Shown here one piece after another: positions 31,331-33,300 of a DNA stretch of 33,300 bases. The notes below the pieces were generated by a model. That model had not been told where the DNA came from, made no database searches, and was given only the letters and a program-made list of their open reading frames with translations. Position 1 is the stretch's first letter. Each line of letters opens with the position of its first letter. Made by a program: the position numbers and the translations under genes. The stretch is from Bacteroidaceae bacterium (GTDB taxonomy: Bacteria > Bacteroidota > Bacteroidia > Bacteroidales > Bacteroidaceae), in NCBI GenBank assembly GCA_017462065.1, contig JAFTRV010000020.1, positions 1 to 33,300 of the forward strand. Direction: 5' to 3'.

Positions 31331-32050
31331 TTATTTTGTCAGACATTGTTGATAAGCGGCGATTGTCGCTTCTAAGCCCATATAAAGAGCGTCGCATATG
31401 AGAGCGTGACCTATCGAGACTTCGTCTACCCAGGGAATCGTGTCAATAAAATACTTAAGATTCTCCAGGCTAAGGTCGTGGCCGGCATTGAGCCCTATGC
31501 CCAACTGCTTTACGCATTTCGCCGTTTCGAGGAACGGAGCTATCGCCTCCTCTTTGCAACAAGCATAGCCATGAGCATATGGGCCTGTATATAGTTCCAC
31601 CCTGTCGGCACCAGCCTTAGCCGCATATTCCGCCATGCAGGTATCGGCATTGATGAATATTGAGCTTCTTATGCCTGCGTCACGCAGGTCGTTCATGATG
31701 TCACGAAGGAATTCCTGATTGGCAACCGTGTCCCAACCACAATCCGATGTCAGCTGCGCCGGAGCGTCCGGGACGAGCGTCACCTGAGCGGGACGCACAC
31801 GCAGCACAAGGTCGAGAAATTCTTTCGAGGGATAGCCCTCTACGTTGAATTCCGTACGCAACATCGCTCTGAGGGCTGTAACGTCGGCACGGCGTATATG
31901 CCTTTCGTCGGGGCGGGGATGCACGGTAATGCCGTCGGCGCCGAAAGCCTCGCAATCGGCTGCGACCTTAAGGATGTCGGGGTTGTTGCCGCCGCGCGCA
32001 TTCCTTATCGTTGCGACCTTGTTTATGTTTACACTTAATTTCGTTTTCAT
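31331..32050 (-). CDS. pdxJ: Pyridoxine 5'-phosphate synthase
   Basis: A 239-residue TIM-barrel enzyme that closes the pyridine ring of vitamin B6 from 3-amino-1-hydroxyacetone phosphate and deoxyxylulose phosphate. Motifs VNINKVATIRNARG, VHPRPDERHI, FNVEGYP, QVTLVPD, ELYTGPYA, LNAGHDLSLEN and VSIGHALICDAL are in the family order. Its co-substrate DXP is also the substrate of Dxr, encoded in this window. It heads the minus-strand operon with exbB, exbD, tonB, DJ-1, ispD and recG, and is divergent from nadK. Confidence 0.96.
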   Translation of the reverse strand: MKTKLSVNINKVATIRNARGGNNPDILKVAADCEAFGADGITVHPRPDERHIRRADVTALRAMLRTEFNVEGYPSKEFLDLVLRVRPAQVTLVPDAPAQLTSDCGWDTVANQEFLRDIMNDLRDAGIRSSIFINADTCMAEYAAKAGADRVELYTGPYAHGYACCKEEAIAPFLETAKCVKQLGIGLNAGHDLSLENLKYFIDTIPWVDEVSIGHALICDALYMGLEATIAAYQQCLTK

Positions 32051-32109
32051 AAATGTGACTACCTTGTGTATTAGATAACCGCTATTATCGGTAGTTTATA
32101 TTATATTTT

Positions 32110-32165
32110 TTGCAAATTTAGTATAAATAAAAAATTTTATAATATAATTTGTCTTAAATTTGCAA
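32110..32165. promoter_or_regulatory. Divergent pdxJ/nadK promoter region with 11-bp inverted repeat
   Basis: TTGCAAATTTA (32110-32120) and TAAATTTGCAA (32155-32165) are perfect inverted copies 34 nt apart, each containing an exact -7 element TAAATTTG. The left copy points to pdxJ and the right to nadK, and each lies about 60-70 bp from its start codon. The interval is almost pure A and T. Neither side has a TTG at the -33 position. Confidence 0.5.
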
Positions 32166-32224
32166 GCAACAGGCCAGACAAACTGCCTATTACAGACTTT
32201 ATTAAGATTATAAAGAGATAAATT

Positions 32225-33103
32225 ATGAAATTCGCAATATTCGGCAACAAGCACCAGACAAAGAAATCAAAAAGCATAGAACAGCTGTTCGAAGCGATAG
32301 CCGGGCTCAATGACACCTTTGCCATTGACAAGCCTTTCTATGAGTTCTTGCGTTCAGAAGGCTTTGCCGTGCCACAACCCGACGAGATAATCACCGACGA
32401 CAATTTTCAAGCCGACATAGCTGTCAGTTTCGGCGGCGACGGCACATTGCTGCGTACAGCCAACCGCATAGCCAAGAAGCCGATACCCATTTTGGGAATA
32501 AACGCAGGAAGGCTCGGCTTTCTCACCACCACCTCGAACGACAACATAAAGCAGGTGCTTGAAAGAATACACCGGGGAGAATACGAGCTGGAGCACCGCA
32601 GCCTTATCGTTGCCGTAACCGAAGGAGGAGAACTCAGGAACTACCCCTTTGCCTTGAACGAGATTGCCATTATGAAACACGACTCGTCGTCAATGATGTC
32701 GATAGAGGCCACGTTGAATGGCAAAGACAAGATAACATACCAGGCCGACGGACTAATCGTGGCGACGCCATCGGGCTCAACAGGCTACTCGCTTAGCGTA
32801 GGAGGCCCGATAATCGCCCCTGACGCCAACGTGCTTGTACTCACCCCTATCGCTCCGCACAGCCTTAGCGCACGCCCCATTGTGATAGATGACAACACCG
32901 AGATCGGCATCAAAGCGTGCAGCCGCAGCCACCAGTTCCTGATAGCCATTGACGGACGCAACGAGAGCTGCAACGAGGAGATGAAAATAACGGTACGCAA
33001 GGCATCGTACAAACAGATTATTATCCGCCGCAAAGAACACTCGTTCATTCAGAACCTGCAGGAGAAGCTTATGTGGGGAGCGGACATAAGAGAAAGAGGG
33101 TGA
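32225..33103 (+). CDS. nadK: NAD kinase
   Basis: A 292-residue enzyme phosphorylating NAD to NADP. The GGDGT motif is at 70-74 (SFGGDGTLLRTA), followed by GINAGRLGFL, FALNEIAIM and the Gly-rich PSGSTGYSLSVGGPIIAP. The active-site Asp is D72. Length is normal. It is divergent from pdxJ and appears to be transcribed alone: the stop codon lies inside a 9-bp hairpin, and the next 190 bp hold only a repeat. Confidence 0.96.
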   Translation: MKFAIFGNKHQTKKSKSIEQLFEAIAGLNDTFAIDKPFYEFLRSEGFAVPQPDEIITDDNFQADIAVSFGGDGTLLRTANRIAKKPIPILGINAGRLGFLTTTSNDNIKQVLERIHRGEYELEHRSLIVAVTEGGELRNYPFALNEIAIMKHDSSSMMSIEATLNGKDKITYQADGLIVATPSGSTGYSLSVGGPIIAPDANVLVLTPIAPHSLSARPIVIDDNTEIGIKACSRSHQFLIAIDGRNESCNEEMKITVRKASYKQIIIRRKEHSFIQNLQEKLMWGADIRERG

Positions 33104-33119
33104 CCCAAAAGTCACCCTC
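33096..33119 (+). terminator. Terminator-like hairpin at the nadK stop
   Basis: GAGGGTGAC (33096-33104) and GTCACCCTC (33111-33119) pair perfectly around CCAAAA, and the nadK TGA is in the left arm. No T-run follows, so it may act as an mRNA-stabilising hairpin rather than a true intrinsic terminator. Confidence 0.55.
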
Positions 33120-33130
33120 GTGTCGTCGGG

Positions 33131-33300
33131 GGTGAATAAAAAGCAAAGTTCAAGGCTTGTGCAGGCTTCAAAACCGCAACCGACGCTGCTAACGAGAGCA
33201 AAGAGTGCTTGCTTTCTTTGCCGAGTAGCGAGGAGGAAAAGCCACAAAGGGTTAGTTTACTGAGCGTAAATGAGGATTTTGAAGGCAAACGTAACACAGG
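33131..33300. repeat. Diverged copy of the pheA-aroQ intergenic repeat, cut by window edge
   Basis: This gene-free stretch shares the order of blocks with the units at 3134-3388: ATAAAA then GCAA (about 33137-33146), CAAGGCTTG (33151-33159), a long hairpin at 33241-33286, and AAACGTAACACAG at 33287-33299 (compare AAGCGTAACGCAG). The inner stem is TTTAC/GTAAA around TGAGC where the first copies have TTTAG/CTAAA around CACAGA. An extra segment of about 55 bp, with its own small hairpin (33198-33204 with 33215-33221), is inserted. A 61-codon frame on the minus strand across it is probably not a gene. Confidence 0.6.

Noticed and set aside
33112..33297. 61-codon frame on the minus strand at the right edge
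   Set aside because: It lies wholly in the diverged structured repeat and shows no domain. The related units at 3134-3388 have stops in the matching frame, so it is unlikely to be a gene.

Overview
The window is a chromosomal segment of a member of the Bacteroidota, most likely order Bacteroidales. Four things point there: promoter-like sites of the Bacteroidota type (TTG, 18-20 nt, TAnnTTTG) in front of several genes; little Shine-Dalgarno signal before most starts; family markers such as DUF4290, DUF3472, a DUF4372-type IS4 transposase and a GH109-like secreted oxidoreductase; and gene orders typical of the group (yicC-gmk-nadD; murA-rimM-M23-dxr-rseP; pdxJ-exbB-exbD-tonB opposite nadK). 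Most of the DNA looks like a GC-balanced core chromosome. Only the first ~1.7 kb is clearly AT-rich and looks accessory.

Layout. 1-1650: the 5' end of an IS transposase cut by the window edge, then a lone WYL-domain regulator. 1715-8817 (minus): an aromatic amino acid cluster reading aroF-tyrA-aroB-aroA, then pheA, then a tandem intergenic repeat, then aroQ and a BASS-type transporter. 9114-12227 (minus): two separately transcribed exported proteins, a GH109-like oxidoreductase with a Lys/Ala-rich tail and a DUF3472 protein. 12367-15030 (minus): yicC-gmk-nadD-MORN, with overlapping reading frames. 15280-24414 (plus): a tightly packed nine-gene run, tsaB-DUF4290-murA-rimM-M23-dxr-rseP-serpin-alkaline phosphatase, centred on envelope building and quality control. 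A perfect 19-bp hairpin at 24415-24459 separates it from the converging pair LysM/M23 peptidase and ndk (minus). 25997-32050 (minus): pdxJ-exbB-exbD-tonB-DJ-1-ispD-recG. 32225-33103 (plus): nadK, divergent from pdxJ.

How the genes work together. The aromatic cluster holds the DAHP synthase entry step, three steps of the shikimate trunk and both prephenate branches; aroC, aroE, aroK and an aromatic aminotransferase are not here. MurA, both M23 proteins, RseP, the serpin and the phosphatase act in or on the cell envelope. Dxr and IspD are two steps of the MEP isoprenoid pathway, which feeds undecaprenyl phosphate. ExbB/ExbD/TonB energises outer-membrane import.

The most unusual signals are non-coding. 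(1) A structured intergenic repeat of 127/128 bp is tandemly duplicated between pheA and aroQ and carries a promoter-like site in each copy. A divergent relative at the right edge keeps the hairpin through a compensatory change. (2) The nine-base string ATAACTATG spans the start codon of four genes. (3) Similar TTCACA/TGTGAA palindromes lie upstream of the two exported carbohydrate-related genes. On the protein side: MurA has Asp in place of the fosfomycin-target Cys, one M23 protein has lost part of its zinc site, chorismate mutase is fused to prephenate dehydratase rather than to DAHP synthase, and a lipoprotein serpin has a readable reactive-centre loop. I saw no tRNA, rRNA, CRISPR array or complete mobile element.
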